DNA of 64,000 bases from Shouchella oshimensis (GCF_002019765.1 NZ_KV917380.1:3178576-3242575); one strand, 5' to 3'; shown: positions 51,183 through 60,845, numbered from the stretch's first letter. Translations and numbers: made by a program. Notes: generated by a model from the letters alone, not told the origin.

Positions 51183-54100
51183 TCACCTACGTTTATTCAT
51201 TTTTCTTGAATAAGCACTAGCATACCCGCCTTGCTTACTAGAACATGCTTTACAATGAGGATATAATTTTTGTTTTTTGCGATATCGATTTAGGGCAGTG
51301 ACTGGCTGATGATCCCCTATCCAGTTTCCCGACTTAGTACCTGGATTTTTAGTACCACAAGAGTGACAACCATATTTATCTCCTATTTTATTCAGCACCC
51401 GCCTTTCTTTTTTATTTAATCTACTACTTGTACTCCTTGCAGGTATAGACTTTTTAGCGTATGCTCCTGGTTTAAAATATTTTTTACCTTTCTTCGCAAA
51501 CCCTAACGCCTTTTTCGCACCTTTGAATACTTTTCCTGGTCCGAAGTTGGATGCGGCTGCCCAAGCAGCGCCTTTCCAGCCCTTACCTGCTTTATACGCT
51601 TTGTATCCGTCATATGCCGCAAATCCTGCGTTTACCGCTAGCCACACCCAATGCCCATCCGGATCAACTAACATCACCGGATTATTATTCGCATACGTGT
51701 AGCCGTTTTGCGTAATGATGTCGTCTTCATCGCCTGGATCTGGGTCTAGGGATAAGAACACGCCGTGCTTTGGCTCGTAGTAGCGGGCCATAAGATAGTA
51801 CATGCCGGTTTCGTGATCGTACTGGTAGCCAGCATAGCGGTACGTGTTGTCTTTGACCGCTGCGGTTTCGTCGGCTTTCAGCGGATTGCCCCACGCATCG
51901 TATTCATACGTTGCGAGTCGGTTGCCGTCTTTGTCACTGATACCAATGACATCGCCATGAGCGTTGTAGTGGTAGTAGTATTTGACGCTTCCTTTTTTCA
52001 TCGCGACGAGTTGACCTGCGTCGGAGTACGTGTACGACTTTGTAACGACGTTTGAACCGTTCGTTTCATAAAGAACGTTGAGGCTGTCGCCGTCGTAATA
52101 GTAGTTGGTAATCGTTGTGCCTACCGCTTTTTGAATGCGGCGTCCGTCTTCATCGTATGTGTACGTGACGAATGGCTTCGTTTCGCCTTTTTTCGTGACA
52201 GCGGTCATTTGATCGGCTGCATCCCACGTGTAGCTGTACGTGCCGTCTGTTAGTCGGTTGCCGTTCTTATCGTACGTAAACGATTCGTTGCCCATGCTTG
52301 TCAGCTGATTATAGACATTATAACTTGCTTTTGTTTCTGTTGTTTGCCCATTTTTTGTTGTTTTGACTGATGTTCGGTTGCCGAAGCCGTCATAAGTGAA
52401 TTCGTTTTTCGTGCCGTCGCGTAACGTTTCACTCATGAGCTGGTCAAGAGCGCCGTACGTATACGAAATCGCCTTACCGCTACCATCTTTAATCGATGTA
52501 CGGTTTCCATTCGCGTCGTACGTCATGAATTCCTCTAAAAATGGTGCGCCAGCTTCTGATCCGACTGTCAGGGCGGTAACGAGACCGCGTGGGTCATATG
52601 TGAAGCTTGCGCCTGTGCGGTTTCCAGATGAGAACGTTTTGACGTTACCTTTTTCATCGTAATCAAAATGGTACGTCGCGTCGCCGTCTTTCATGCGAAT
52701 GTTTTGTTCTTTTTTGTTGTACTCATACGTGTTCGTTTGTTTGAATGTTCCGTGGGTGAACACGAATGTATTTAGTTTATCGGATGTCTCTGAGTAATTC
52801 CATTCTTGCTTTCCTGTTCGTTCAGCAAGCGTAACCATGCGGTCTTTTTTATCGAACGTGCGGACTTTCGTTCCGTTTGCTTTTTCGTCTTTCACCGTTA
52901 GCTCGTTGCCGTTTTTATCGTACGTAAAGCGGTAGGCGATTTGACCGTTGTAGCTTTTCGTCGCCATCCGGTCTGTGCCGTCGTACGTTAATTCGGTTGT
53001 GTGCCCGTTCGGTGTTGTTGTTTTAATGAGATTGCTGTTGGCATCGTATTGGTTCGTTACGACATCATTAAACGGTCCAACGGTTTTCATCAGCTTGCCA
53101 GCTGTGTCGTATTCGTACGTGAATACTTGCGCTTGCCCTGATGATGGCGCAATCGACTTTGTCAGCATATTGCCGTTTTTATCATGGGTGTACGAAATGC
53201 TTGTGCCATTTTCAAGCTTTAGCTGCTTTAATTGATTGGCTAGATCATACGTGAATGTTTTCTTTTTACCAAGGGCGTCGGTGGATTCTGTTTCGTTTCC
53301 GTACGTGTCAAATACACTTGATGTTGTGAAACCTAGTTCGTCTTCTACTTTCGTGACATAGTTTCCTTGATTGTCAAACGTTTGTTTCTTAATGACATTG
53401 CCTTCAAGCAAACGCATGTCGTCAAACCAAGCCGTTCCACTACCTTGAATAAAGAAAGAAACATCTACTTTTGTGATTGGCTTACTCTTCGTTAGTTTTA
53501 ATGCCGTTCGATTCCAGTCGTTCGTTCCTTCTGGGAACGTCGCTGGGCCAAAGTCTGCGGTCGTGCCGTCTGTATAAAATACTTTTGCTTTTAAGCCGTA
53601 GTTCGTTGACTTTACATTGTCTGCTTTTGATAAACCTGTGAACGTTAAATCCATTGCTTGTTCATTGGCTGCTTGGTTTAACGTAACCGTTTGTTTGTAT
53701 TCACTGACTGCTTGTCCTGCTGTTTTAACAATTTTAACGGATTTCTTGTCATCAAATCCAGCGCTGTCTACTGAGCCACCAGAACCGCTCCAGCTTGTTA
53801 AATTGTTTAGAAAACTTGAGTTTTGAATCGGGTTGTAGCTTGATGATACTTCTGCTCGTTCTAGCTGTACTTGGTCAAACCATGCGCTTCCACTTGCTGT
53901 TGGTTTTACTTTTTCTAGCTCTAAATAAACGCGAAGTTTTGCCGTATTTGCTGGCGTTACGAACGAAAGCTGACGCTCTGCCCAGTTTTGTTTACCGACA
54001 AGATGACTGTGTCGATTATCAATCCATTTAATTCGTTTGCCGCTGGCATCTAGCGCTTCTACATTTAGAAATGCACGAGCGTTTACTGTATCCGTTTTAA

Positions 54101-57100
54101 TTAGTGAGCTTAATGTATAGGAAACGTCTGGTAAGGCATCAACGACTTGAGTTGCTGCTTGATACACATGCTCGGTCACATCGGATTGCATCGTCATTTT
54201 CAACGAATTCGGACCTGCCAGCTTTCCAGCAGACTGCTTTTCAACTACATACGTACCGTTTGACTGTTTATCAATACGTGTCCAGCTCGTCGTACCGTCT
54301 TCAAAGCGACTGTTTGCTAGAAGATTGGCTGCCGTTGCGAGTTCATGGCTTTCTTCGGTTAGGTTTCCGTTTTTCGCATACTTAGACGCCGATGCGGTTT
54401 TCCCACTTTGATCGGTTTCCGATACAGCATCAAGACCGTCATACGCAATCGTTACTTCGTCACCTTCTGTATCAATCATTGATGTGACGTCATGATTGTC
54501 GTTATACGTATACGTTTCTGTTCCGTAATCATCAACGGCTTTAATCACATTGCCATCTTTATCATACTGAAAGGATTCCGTTGGTTTTCCAGAAGCTATG
54601 TCATTTGGATCTGTTGTCTCTGTTAAATTATTTCCAACGTACTTGTAATTCGTTGTTAGCTTTAAGCTGTCCACATCTTCCACGTACTGAATTGGGTTCC
54701 CAGCTGCGTTGTACGTGTAAGATAGTTTACGATTGTTTGGCTGCGTAAAAAGAAGCGTCCGTTTCGTTAAATCGTAAGCAAGTTTGAATGATTCGTTTCT
54801 CGGGTTAATCGCTTCTTTCAGCATATCACCGTTATAAAGGAAACGATTGACTACTGGTTTTGCATCGGTGTGGGTTGGTTCGTACACCGCTAGTAATTTA
54901 CCATCTGCTGCATACTCATACTTCGTAACAGCACCATCAAAATCAGTATAGCTTACGAGTTTCCCATTTTCATAGCTGTATAAAAGTTTACGAGATCCTG
55001 GTGCTTGTACTTCTTTTACTGTGCCATCAGCGTTGTAAACGAAGGTAACGGTTCGACCTGAAGCATCTTTCATCGTCTCTAAACGATTGTTTTTATACGT
55101 GTAGGTCGTCGTGTTATCATGCCCATCAACAAGTTTTTCAAGCTTACCTGTCGTTTTTGAGAAGTGGGCTTTTGTTTGGTCTTTCGTCGTCAAAATCAAC
55201 GCGTTGTTTTTATCTTCTAGCTCAAGGTATACGCCTGTTGGTGGCTTGTACGTGCCGTCGCTTTGTTTTGTAAAAATGTGTAGCGTACTGTCATCATCAA
55301 CGAATAGCGCTTGGTTACCAGAAAGCTTCAGTGTCATTTCACTATCAGCATGCCAACCGTAACCGAACATGCCTGTTGTCGGTGCTAGACTGTTGTACGT
55401 TCGTGAAAACCCTAATCCCGGTCCACGACCACCAATAGAAAGGTCTTCTTCCGAAACGATCAAGTTTCCTGTTGCGGCGTTCACTTTTCCATATGGAACA
55501 GAAAGAATCGACCAATAATCTTCTTCACCAAAAAATTCCGTCGGCTGTCCAATAGATGGTTTGAATTCAGGTGATTGAATCGTTTCGCCATGCTTGTTGT
55601 AAGCGGTTATTTTGAAAAAGTAGTTCTTTGCTGTTGTGTTACCGCCTGCGTTCTTGTAAACAGGTGACGGATCAATTGCAAGTTCTGATCCTTTCCCATT
55701 CGTGTATAAGGCTGATTTCCCAGCGGCAATGTCTGCGGCAGTTGGCCAGATCCCTTTTCCTTGGGTCGTCCATTGGGTGTCGTCCCCTGCATCGAAGCTC
55801 GTGAACGATTTACCATTTGACATCCACACTTTATAGCCTGTCGCATTCTCGACTTCTTCCCAATCCAGCATAATGTAGCCTGTGTTTTCCACTTTAATAT
55901 TCGTGTAAGCCACACCATTTGGTGCTTTTGGTTTTTCTAAATCAGGAATATACGGTAAGGCGCTTGCCGAGCGGACCGTCTCACCATGAGCATTGTATGC
56001 TTGAATCTTAAAATTAAAGTCTTTTGCATTTGGATAATTCCCACCAGAGTTTTTGTATACAGGTGATGGATCAACCGGTAGCTCTGCTCCAGCATTATCC
56101 GTTAAATGGAGAGCAAACTTGCCTGCTTTAATTTCTGCTGCTGTTGGCCAAATTTTCTTTCCTTTTGTAGTGTAGGAAGTCACATTTCCAACATCGACCA
56201 TCTCATGCTTAGTGCCATTGTAAAGATAAAGCTTATAGCCTGTTGCACCACTTATGGCTGGCCATGATAAATCAATGTAGCCTGTACCGTTTCCGTTACT
56301 ATAGCTTTTCGAGGCTGGTTTGTCTGGTTTCTTTAAGTTTGGAATGTTCGGCTTATGTGCGTCTGACATAGCACTTTCACCTTGTCCGTAAATTGCGCTA
56401 ACTCGAAACCAGTAATTTTTACTCGTTGGATAACTCCCGCCAGAGTTCTTGTAGACAGGCGAAGGGTCAACTGCAAGCTCTGCCCCTTTTCCGTTTGTAT
56501 AAAGCGCAAATTTTCCTGCCGCAATGTCTGATGCTGTTGGCCAAATTTTCTTTCCTTCTGTTGACCAGCTTGCTACATCGCCAACGTTAAAGGCTTGATA
56601 ATCCTTTCCGTTGTACACCCATACTTTGTAGCCTGTTGCACCCGGCATCTTCTTCCAGCTTAGGTTCACATGACCTGCACCATCCCCAGTTGTATAGGTT
56701 TTAGACGTTGGTGCCGCTGGTGCTGGAATGGTGTATGTGATACTGATGTGCGGTTTATTTGTTGAATTTGTAGTCGATACGACTTTTTTCCAAAATTCTT
56801 TTCCGTTCCCATTTGTGTGTAGCTTAAAGCCATAGTTAGCTTTTGACCCGTTCAACCAAGCTTTTACCGTGTTTGTTACGTCAAAACTAGCTCTTTTGTT
56901 TCGACCAACATCTACTTTCGCAATATTTGTAGAGCCAGGCTTATTATTCCAATTCAGTGTGCTCGGTGTCCAATCACTATTAACGGTATCTAACCACAAG
57001 CCGTTTGGATTGTCGCCGTAGTAATGGTGAATAACATGGGCGTTAAATGTCGCTTTTGTTACAGTCATATTCTTAACAGCATTAATGTTTTGCTTTAAGT

Positions 57101-58274
57101 AGCCATACGTTGTTCCTGTCGTGTTATCGTATTTCCCGACTTTTAAAACGTGGGCATTCTGAGAGGAATCCCATTTACTACTCGTTGAACTATAGTTCGT
57201 TGTCGGATAGGCGCTCATGACAAACGCATCTGAGCTCACGTTCACAGAGGTTGTTGGATCAATATAAACAGGATAAACACGAGCTTCGTCTGTTAACCAG
57301 TCACGATCCGCTTCCACTGTTAGCTCATAGCCATCTTCCATTTCTTCTAGCGTATAACGCACATCCTGTGATTCAGCGGTTTCTCCTTTTGCATCATCGT
57401 ACTGTGAATCTGCCATATAGGGTTTTGGCAGTTCAAACGTCGCTTCCCCTTCTGTCGTAGAAAAAGTGATTGAACCATCTTCATTTTCTTGTGCCACTAG
57501 TTTGGTTTTAATATGATACGTAAATGTATGAAGGCCATTATAGGCATGTAATACAAGATCTTCTTTCGTACTTTGATCAAATGTAAAATGTCTTAAATCA
57601 ATATTAGAAAAGATATCTTGGTAGGTAATTTCATTTTCGTTAAAAGAGGCATGTTGGTTTTCAACTGGAATCACTTCTCCATCTTCATCCGTTGCCGAAA
57701 GAAGCGAAAACGTAATGGTGTCATTATTTTGGGTGTATGTGGCATACTCTCCATCTTCCATGAAAGGTTTGAAGCTTGAGGCGAGGTTTGTGTTCTCTGT
57801 CGTAATTTCGTCAGACGAAACCTTCTCTAGCTCACTTGATATGTCTTGCCATTCCTCTGTTGCATCATCAAGCGTATGAATAGGTTCAAAATACACCTCT
57901 TGGGTATAAGAGCCATCCTCATTCAAGAAAAGTTTCGTATTCTCTGTACGATCATCAACTAGCTCTTCTTGTGACCCAGGGTCATCATTATCTTCCAATT
58001 CAGAATTTTTATCACTTTCACCCTCGACGAACTCAAAGTCTGGTTCAACATCTTCATAAAGAAGGTGATCGTCTCCATCTTCTTCTTCGTCATTCGTTTC
58101 TTCTACTACTTCTTCTCGTTCGTCTTCATGATTCTCCATCTCTTGTTGCTCTGATTGATTTTGTCCACCAACCTGTTCTGCAACTGCTTGTAATGGCATG
58201 CCACCAACCACAATAAGCAGGGTAAGCAACCAAATAAAAAGCTTTTGTACCTTTCGCCTCATCTTCAAACCCAC
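51183..58274 (-). CDS. Giant secreted Rhs/WapA-type polymorphic toxin with HNH-like nuclease tip
   Basis: A 2363-residue protein. Layout: signal peptide (residues ~1-32, ending QAVAE), acidic Glu/Asp linker (to ~110), a DNRLRE/carbohydrate-binding-like domain (~340-515), three ~130-residue fibronectin-III-like repeats (~520-915, each with YKVW/YKLY, IWPTA and VDPSPVYKN), a DUF6531-like start (ATGNLIVSEEDLSIGG), YD repeats interrupted by two galactose-binding-like modules (~1315-1625), more YD repeats and RHS core (to DPDGHW ~2206), then a variable tip. The tip has CHSCG, GDHQPVTALN and CKACS, a treble-clef HNH-type site. Start is uncertain (GTG 58274, TTG 58268 or ATG 58262). Contact-dependent toxin delivery is inferred from WapA. 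Confidence 0.9.
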   Translation of the reverse strand: MGLKMRRKVQKLFIWLLTLLIVVGGMPLQAVAEQVGGQNQSEQQEMENHEDEREEVVEETNDEEEDGDDHLLYEDVEPDFEFVEGESDKNSELEDNDDPGSQEELVDDRTENTKLFLNEDGSYTQEVYFEPIHTLDDATEEWQDISSELEKVSSDEITTENTNLASSFKPFMEDGEYATYTQNNDTITFSLLSATDEDGEVIPVENQHASFNENEITYQDIFSNIDLRHFTFDQSTKEDLVLHAYNGLHTFTYHIKTKLVAQENEDGSITFSTTEGEATFELPKPYMADSQYDDAKGETAESQDVRYTLEEMEDGYELTVEADRDWLTDEARVYPVYIDPTTSVNVSSDAFVMSAYPTTNYSSTSSKWDSSQNAHVLKVGKYDNTTGTTYGYLKQNINAVKNMTVTKATFNAHVIHHYYGDNPNGLWLDTVNSDWTPSTLNWNNKPGSTNIAKVDVGRNKRASFDVTNTVKAWLNGSKANYGFKLHTNGNGKEFWKKVVSTTNSTNKPHISITYTIPAPAAPTSKTYTTGDGAGHVNLSWKKMPGATGYKVWVYNGKDYQAFNVGDVASWSTEGKKIWPTASDIAAGKFALYTNGKGAELAVDPSPVYKNSGGSYPTSKNYWFRVSAIYGQGESAMSDAHKPNIPNLKKPDKPASKSYSNGNGTGYIDLSWPAISGATGYKLYLYNGTKHEMVDVGNVTSYTTKGKKIWPTAAEIKAGKFALHLTDNAGAELPVDPSPVYKNSGGNYPNAKDFNFKIQAYNAHGETVRSASALPYIPDLEKPKAPNGVAYTNIKVENTGYIMLDWEEVENATGYKVWMSNGKSFTSFDAGDDTQWTTQGKGIWPTAADIAAGKSALYTNGKGSELAIDPSPVYKNAGGNTTAKNYFFKITAYNKHGETIQSPEFKPSIGQPTEFFGEEDYWSILSVPYGKVNAATGNLIVSEEDLSIGGRGPGLGFSRTYNSLAPTTGMFGYGWHADSEMTLKLSGNQALFVDDDSTLHIFTKQSDGTYKPPTGVYLELEDKNNALILTTKDQTKAHFSKTTGKLEKLVDGHDNTTTYTYKNNRLETMKDASGRTVTFVYNADGTVKEVQAPGSRKLLYSYENGKLVSYTDFDGAVTKYEYAADGKLLAVYEPTHTDAKPVVNRFLYNGDMLKEAINPRNESFKLAYDLTKRTLLFTQPNNRKLSYTYNAAGNPIQYVEDVDSLKLTTNYKYVGNNLTETTDPNDIASGKPTESFQYDKDGNVIKAVDDYGTETYTYNDNHDVTSMIDTEGDEVTIAYDGLDAVSETDQSGKTASASKYAKNGNLTEESHELATAANLLANSRFEDGTTSWTRIDKQSNGTYVVEKQSAGKLAGPNSLKMTMQSDVTEHVYQAATQVVDALPDVSYTLSSLIKTDTVNARAFLNVEALDASGKRIKWIDNRHSHLVGKQNWAERQLSFVTPANTAKLRVYLELEKVKPTASGSAWFDQVQLERAEVSSSYNPIQNSSFLNNLTSWSGSGGSVDSAGFDDKKSVKIVKTAGQAVSEYKQTVTLNQAANEQAMDLTFTGLSKADNVKSTNYGLKAKVFYTDGTTADFGPATFPEGTNDWNRTALKLTKSKPITKVDVSFFIQGSGTAWFDDMRLLEGNVIKKQTFDNQGNYVTKVEDELGFTTSSVFDTYGNETESTDALGKKKTFTYDLANQLKQLKLENGTSISYTHDKNGNMLTKSIAPSSGQAQVFTYEYDTAGKLMKTVGPFNDVVTNQYDANSNLIKTTTPNGHTTELTYDGTDRMATKSYNGQIAYRFTYDKNGNELTVKDEKANGTKVRTFDKKDRMVTLAERTGKQEWNYSETSDKLNTFVFTHGTFKQTNTYEYNKKEQNIRMKDGDATYHFDYDEKGNVKTFSSGNRTGASFTYDPRGLVTALTVGSEAGAPFLEEFMTYDANGNRTSIKDGSGKAISYTYGALDQLMSETLRDGTKNEFTYDGFGNRTSVKTTKNGQTTETKASYNVYNQLTSMGNESFTYDKNGNRLTDGTYSYTWDAADQMTAVTKKGETKPFVTYTYDEDGRRIQKAVGTTITNYYYDGDSLNVLYETNGSNVVTKSYTYSDAGQLVAMKKGSVKYYYHYNAHGDVIGISDKDGNRLATYEYDAWGNPLKADETAAVKDNTYRYAGYQYDHETGMYYLMARYYEPKHGVFLSLDPDPGDEDDIITQNGYTYANNNPVMLVDPDGHWVWLAVNAGFAAYDGYKAYKAGKGWKGAAWAAASNFGPGKVFKGAKKALGFAKKGKKYFKPGAYAKKSIPARSTSSRLNKKERRVLNKIGDKYGCHSCGTKNPGTKSGNWIGDHQPVTALNRYRKKQKLYPHCKACSSKQGGYASAYSRKMNKRR

Positions 58275-58289
58275 TTTCTCTCAATTTTT

Positions 58290-58349
58290 GTAACAAATTG
58301 GTTACATTTGTAACATTTTTATAATATGTGTTCTTCTCCTTTTTGACAA
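58290..58349 (-). promoter_or_regulatory. Promoter and GTTAC/GTAAC operator of the Rhs toxin gene
   Basis: On the minus strand TTGTCA (58344-58349) and TATTAT (58321-58326) are 17 bases apart. Immediately downstream three alternating half-sites GTTAC, GTAAC and GTTAC (58290-58314) form overlapping dyads, e.g. GTTACA-AA-TGTAAC. This is where a repressor would cover the transcription start. Confidence 0.6.
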
Positions 58350-58388
58350 GCACATTTGTTCGACAAAATGTTGCCTATACACAACAAA

Positions 58389-58414
58389 GCCTCAAAGGCT
58401 TATTCCTTTGAGGC
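58389..58414 (-). terminator. Terminator of the DUF3006 gene
   Basis: GCCTCAAAGG pairs perfectly with CCTTTGAGGC around six bases, followed on the minus strand by TTTGTTG. Confidence 0.7.
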
Positions 58415-58421
58415 TCATGCA

Positions 58422-58709
58422 TTAGTGCTTTCTCTTTCGTTTGCTATTTTTAGACGACTGTTCTCTTACTTGATTTAATTTTTCTCGAATGGTTTGTTGT
58501 TTCTTTTTTTGTTGAGTATGGTCAACAGTAGCGTTTAAAACATGTGCGTGGGAGTTATCTAAAGTGAGCAAAAGCCAAGTGCCTTCTTTTGCATCAATTG
58601 GTAAATCCTGTTGTCTCATTTCAAATTGTTTTTGTAAGGAGTCAACGAGAATGACGGCGATCCCATTCGTCACGCGATCGACAACACCATGATACTTACT
58701 GTCCGACAC
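58422..58709 (-). CDS. DUF3006 domain protein
   Basis: About 95 residues: a small beta domain (YHGVVDRVTNGIAVILVD, KEGTWLLLTL) followed by a strongly basic tail with KKKQQTIREKL and KNSKRKRKH. GTG 58709 follows AAGGG at seven bases and overlaps the upstream gene by 14 bases. DUF3006 proteins commonly accompany ComEC-like metallo-hydrolases, as here. The basic tail may bind nucleic acid. Confidence 0.8.
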   Translation of the reverse strand: MSDSKYHGVVDRVTNGIAVILVDSLQKQFEMRQQDLPIDAKEGTWLLLTLDNSHAHVLNATVDHTQQKKKQQTIREKLNQVREQSSKNSKRKRKH

Positions 58710-59751
58710 AAGCAATCCCTTCTTCCTTAATGGTCTTTAGTCTTGCTTCACCAATTCCATCTACATCTGTTAATTCATCAAGGGCTGCAAACGGTCTAAG
58801 GTCTACTATTTGTTGTGCCCGACTTGGTCCAATTTCCGCAATTTGCTCTAGCTCTTTTACACTTGCCTTGTTGATATTGACACAATCTGCCTCTTCTCGT
58901 TCACTTTGTATAGCTACAGTAGTTCCGTCTGTAGAAACAATAATGGTTCCGACTTCATCCGTACCATAAATCGTAGCACCTGTTCCTCGCACTACTTCAA
59001 GAGCTTCTTCCCCTGGGTGGTCATAGGCGTTGTCAACACCTGCAGAGTAAATCGCATAGGAAGGTTGAACAGCCTCTATAAAAGGCTCTGATGACGATGT
59101 ATTTGACCCATGATGCGGCATGCTTAAGACGGTTGCCTGTAAATGTTGACCTCGATCGAGCATGTCTTCTTCCCCTTGTAGCTCTACATCACCTGTAAAC
59201 AAAAAAGACACCTCTCCATATGTCAATTTCATCACAATGGATCCGTTGTTTAAATCGCCATTAAGGGTTTCAGGATGAAGTACATCAATGGTAACACCAC
59301 CTATTTCAACTTGCTCACCGGCTCTTGGCTCGTGGTAATCCACCTCATGTTCTAACACCGCATCTAATGTCCGTTCAAAAACAAGGGTATCTGTTTCATC
59401 TCCGGACATCCAAGCCTCCAACACAGTAAATTCGTTGATGACGTCTGCCATTTGACCGATATGATCAGCGTGGGGGTGAGTGCCTACCACTAGATCTAGC
59501 TCATCGACGCCCTGTTCATGTAAGTACTCAATGGTAGTCTGGTCATTCCAGTCGCCTGTATCAATCAGCATGTTGAATGCTTGTTCATCCTGTTCCCATG
59601 TTACGAGAGTGGCTTCTGCTTGACCTACGTCTATGTAATGTACAGCCAAAATTGGCGCATCGGCTGCGAGTGATGTAGATGGCGTATCAGCTCCTGCACA
59701 AGCCGTTACTAGTAAGAGGCACACTATAGTTAAAATCCATTTTCGAGTCAT
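58696..59751 (-). CDS. Secreted ComEC-like metallo-beta-lactamase-fold lipoprotein with HhH domain
   Basis: A 351-residue lipoprotein (lipobox VTACA). The MBL domain shows VGTHPHADHIGQ (H-x-H-x-D-H), FTGDVE and PHHGSNTS, the ComEC/Rec2 C-terminal hydrolase type. The last ~65 residues are a ComEA-like helix-hairpin-helix pair (VNINKASVKELEQI, VDGIGEARLKTI) that binds DNA. An extracellular nuclease role, perhaps degrading or processing DNA at the surface, is inferred. Co-transcribed with the DUF3006 gene. Confidence 0.87.
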   Translation of the reverse strand: MTRKWILTIVCLLLVTACAGADTPSTSLAADAPILAVHYIDVGQAEATLVTWEQDEQAFNMLIDTGDWNDQTTIEYLHEQGVDELDLVVGTHPHADHIGQMADVINEFTVLEAWMSGDETDTLVFERTLDAVLEHEVDYHEPRAGEQVEIGGVTIDVLHPETLNGDLNNGSIVMKLTYGEVSFLFTGDVELQGEEDMLDRGQHLQATVLSMPHHGSNTSSSEPFIEAVQPSYAIYSAGVDNAYDHPGEEALEVVRGTGATIYGTDEVGTIIVSTDGTTVAIQSEREEADCVNINKASVKELEQIAEIGPSRAQQIVDLRPFAALDELTDVDGIGEARLKTIKEEGIACVGQ

Positions 59752-59883
59752 GTTTCCTCCGTTTTTATCCTTTTTTATTTACTCCAAGTGTATCAATCAC
59801 CATTTAAATAGACCACCCTCTTTTGACACTTTCTATTCTTCTTGATACCATATCTCTTGGTAACAGAAAGTAGGTGGTCTTCC

Positions 59884-60096
59884 TTGAAATTGATTGACTA
59901 TGTGTTTCGTGCGTTCCTTCTTGTCATCGGCGTTATTGCCGTTTTGTATAATGATCCTACATTGATTCGCTTCTTCATTGCTAGCATCGTGGCCTATTTC
60001 TTATTTTTGTTTTTTAAAGAACCGAAAGGAAACATGCGCGTAATCTACTTAATCATCGGTGGCGCAGTTGCATTGTTTTATTTCATTTTCTATTAA
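59884..60096 (+). CDS. Small hypothetical membrane protein
   Basis: A 70-residue protein from TTG 59884 (AGGTGG six bases upstream), with three hydrophobic helices: YVFRAFLLVIGVIAVLY, FFIASIVAYFLFLFF and VIYLIIGGAVALFYFIF. It matches the small uncharacterised membrane proteins of bacilli. Divergent from the metallo-hydrolase gene and ends at its own terminator. Confidence 0.65.
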   Translation: MKLIDYVFRAFLLVIGVIAVLYNDPTLIRFFIASIVAYFLFLFFKEPKGNMRVIYLIIGGAVALFYFIFY

Positions 60097-60125
60097 AAAA
60101 AGAGTCGTGCACGTCTCGACTCTTT
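60095..60125. terminator. Terminator between the small membrane gene and the PaaI gene
   Basis: AAAGAGTCG pairs perfectly with CGACTCTTT around nine bases, with A and T runs on both sides, so it can serve both convergent genes. Confidence 0.8.
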
Positions 60126-60135
60126 ATTTCTAAGC

Positions 60136-60549
60136 TTAATCGTTGACTTCATGTACCAAAACAGATGAAACAGCGCTTGCAACCAGTTTATCGTTTTGAT
60201 ACAAATTAGCTGTCACATAACTCATGGTACGTCCAAATTTTTCAACGACTGCTTTTACTTCAATTTCTCCAGGAAGAGCCGGGCGGTGAAAAGCAACATT
60301 AAGGGTAACAGAAGCAAACAGTTGCTTATCGTTCATTAAGGAAGAGATTGCATACGCCATTGCTACATCCGCAGCTGATGAAACAAACCCACCCATCACA
60401 ACACCATTTCCATTAAGCATTTGTTCAGTTGGTCGCCAAATGGCATGAGCCATTCCCTCATGCGCTTCCACTATTTCAACTCCTGTGAAGGTATCACACG
60501 GTGGCGGTTCTTTTTTAAAATGAATGACATCCATTAAAGGGTTCGACAT
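60136..60549 (-). CDS. PaaI/YbgC-like hotdog thioesterase
   Basis: About 137 residues of hotdog fold: MLNGNGVVMGGFVSSAADVAMAYA, with G-G-F at the substrate loop, and FHRPALPGEIEVKAVVEKFGR. The canonical catalytic acid occurs in a Asp-containing central helix. ATG 60549 follows GGAGG at seven bases. The acyl-CoA substrate is unknown. Confidence 0.8.
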   Translation of the reverse strand: MSNPLMDVIHFKKEPPPCDTFTGVEIVEAHEGMAHAIWRPTEQMLNGNGVVMGGFVSSAADVAMAYAISSLMNDKQLFASVTLNVAFHRPALPGEIEVKAVVEKFGRTMSYVTANLYQNDKLVASAVSSVLVHEVND

Positions 60550-60734
60550 AAACAATCCTCCGTTTTAAAACGTTTTCATTTTTCCGTTTATCTTCAGCTG
60601 CTTCCACTCTTATTCTCATGTTTGTCTCTATACAAAATGGACCTTTAAGGGAATACATTGAGGAATCTATCTACAGCAGAATGCCGCTCATTCCTGCATT
60701 TTCATGACCAAGGTCTAGAGGTAGCTGCTCACTT

Positions 60735-60845
60735 CTACTGGTTTTTCAGTCGTTTCATAAGGGTACATCTGGCCCCACCTAGGGCGGGACCGAGAATTGT
60801 ACCATGGATGATACTCATTGCCATTAATCCATTTACCTTATCGTT
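60735..60845 (-). pseudogene. Leucine/valine dehydrogenase relic
   Basis: A 36-codon minus-strand frame reads NDKVNGLMAMSIIHGTILGP and ALGGARC, nearly the same as the conserved N-terminal segment of leucine dehydrogenase (DKxSGLKAIIAIH-type followed by LGPALGGTR). Stops bound it on both sides and nothing more of the gene remains. This is the only content found in the 355-base gap 60550-60904. Confidence 0.6.

Noticed and set aside
51700-57500. CRISPR-like or tandem DNA repeat array
   Set aside because: The repetition comes from YD and fibronectin-like protein repeats; there are no constant-length repeats with unique spacers.
57251-58216. Plus-strand frames inside the Rhs gene
   Set aside because: They are shadows opposite Glu/Asp and Ser-rich codons of the real minus-strand frame.
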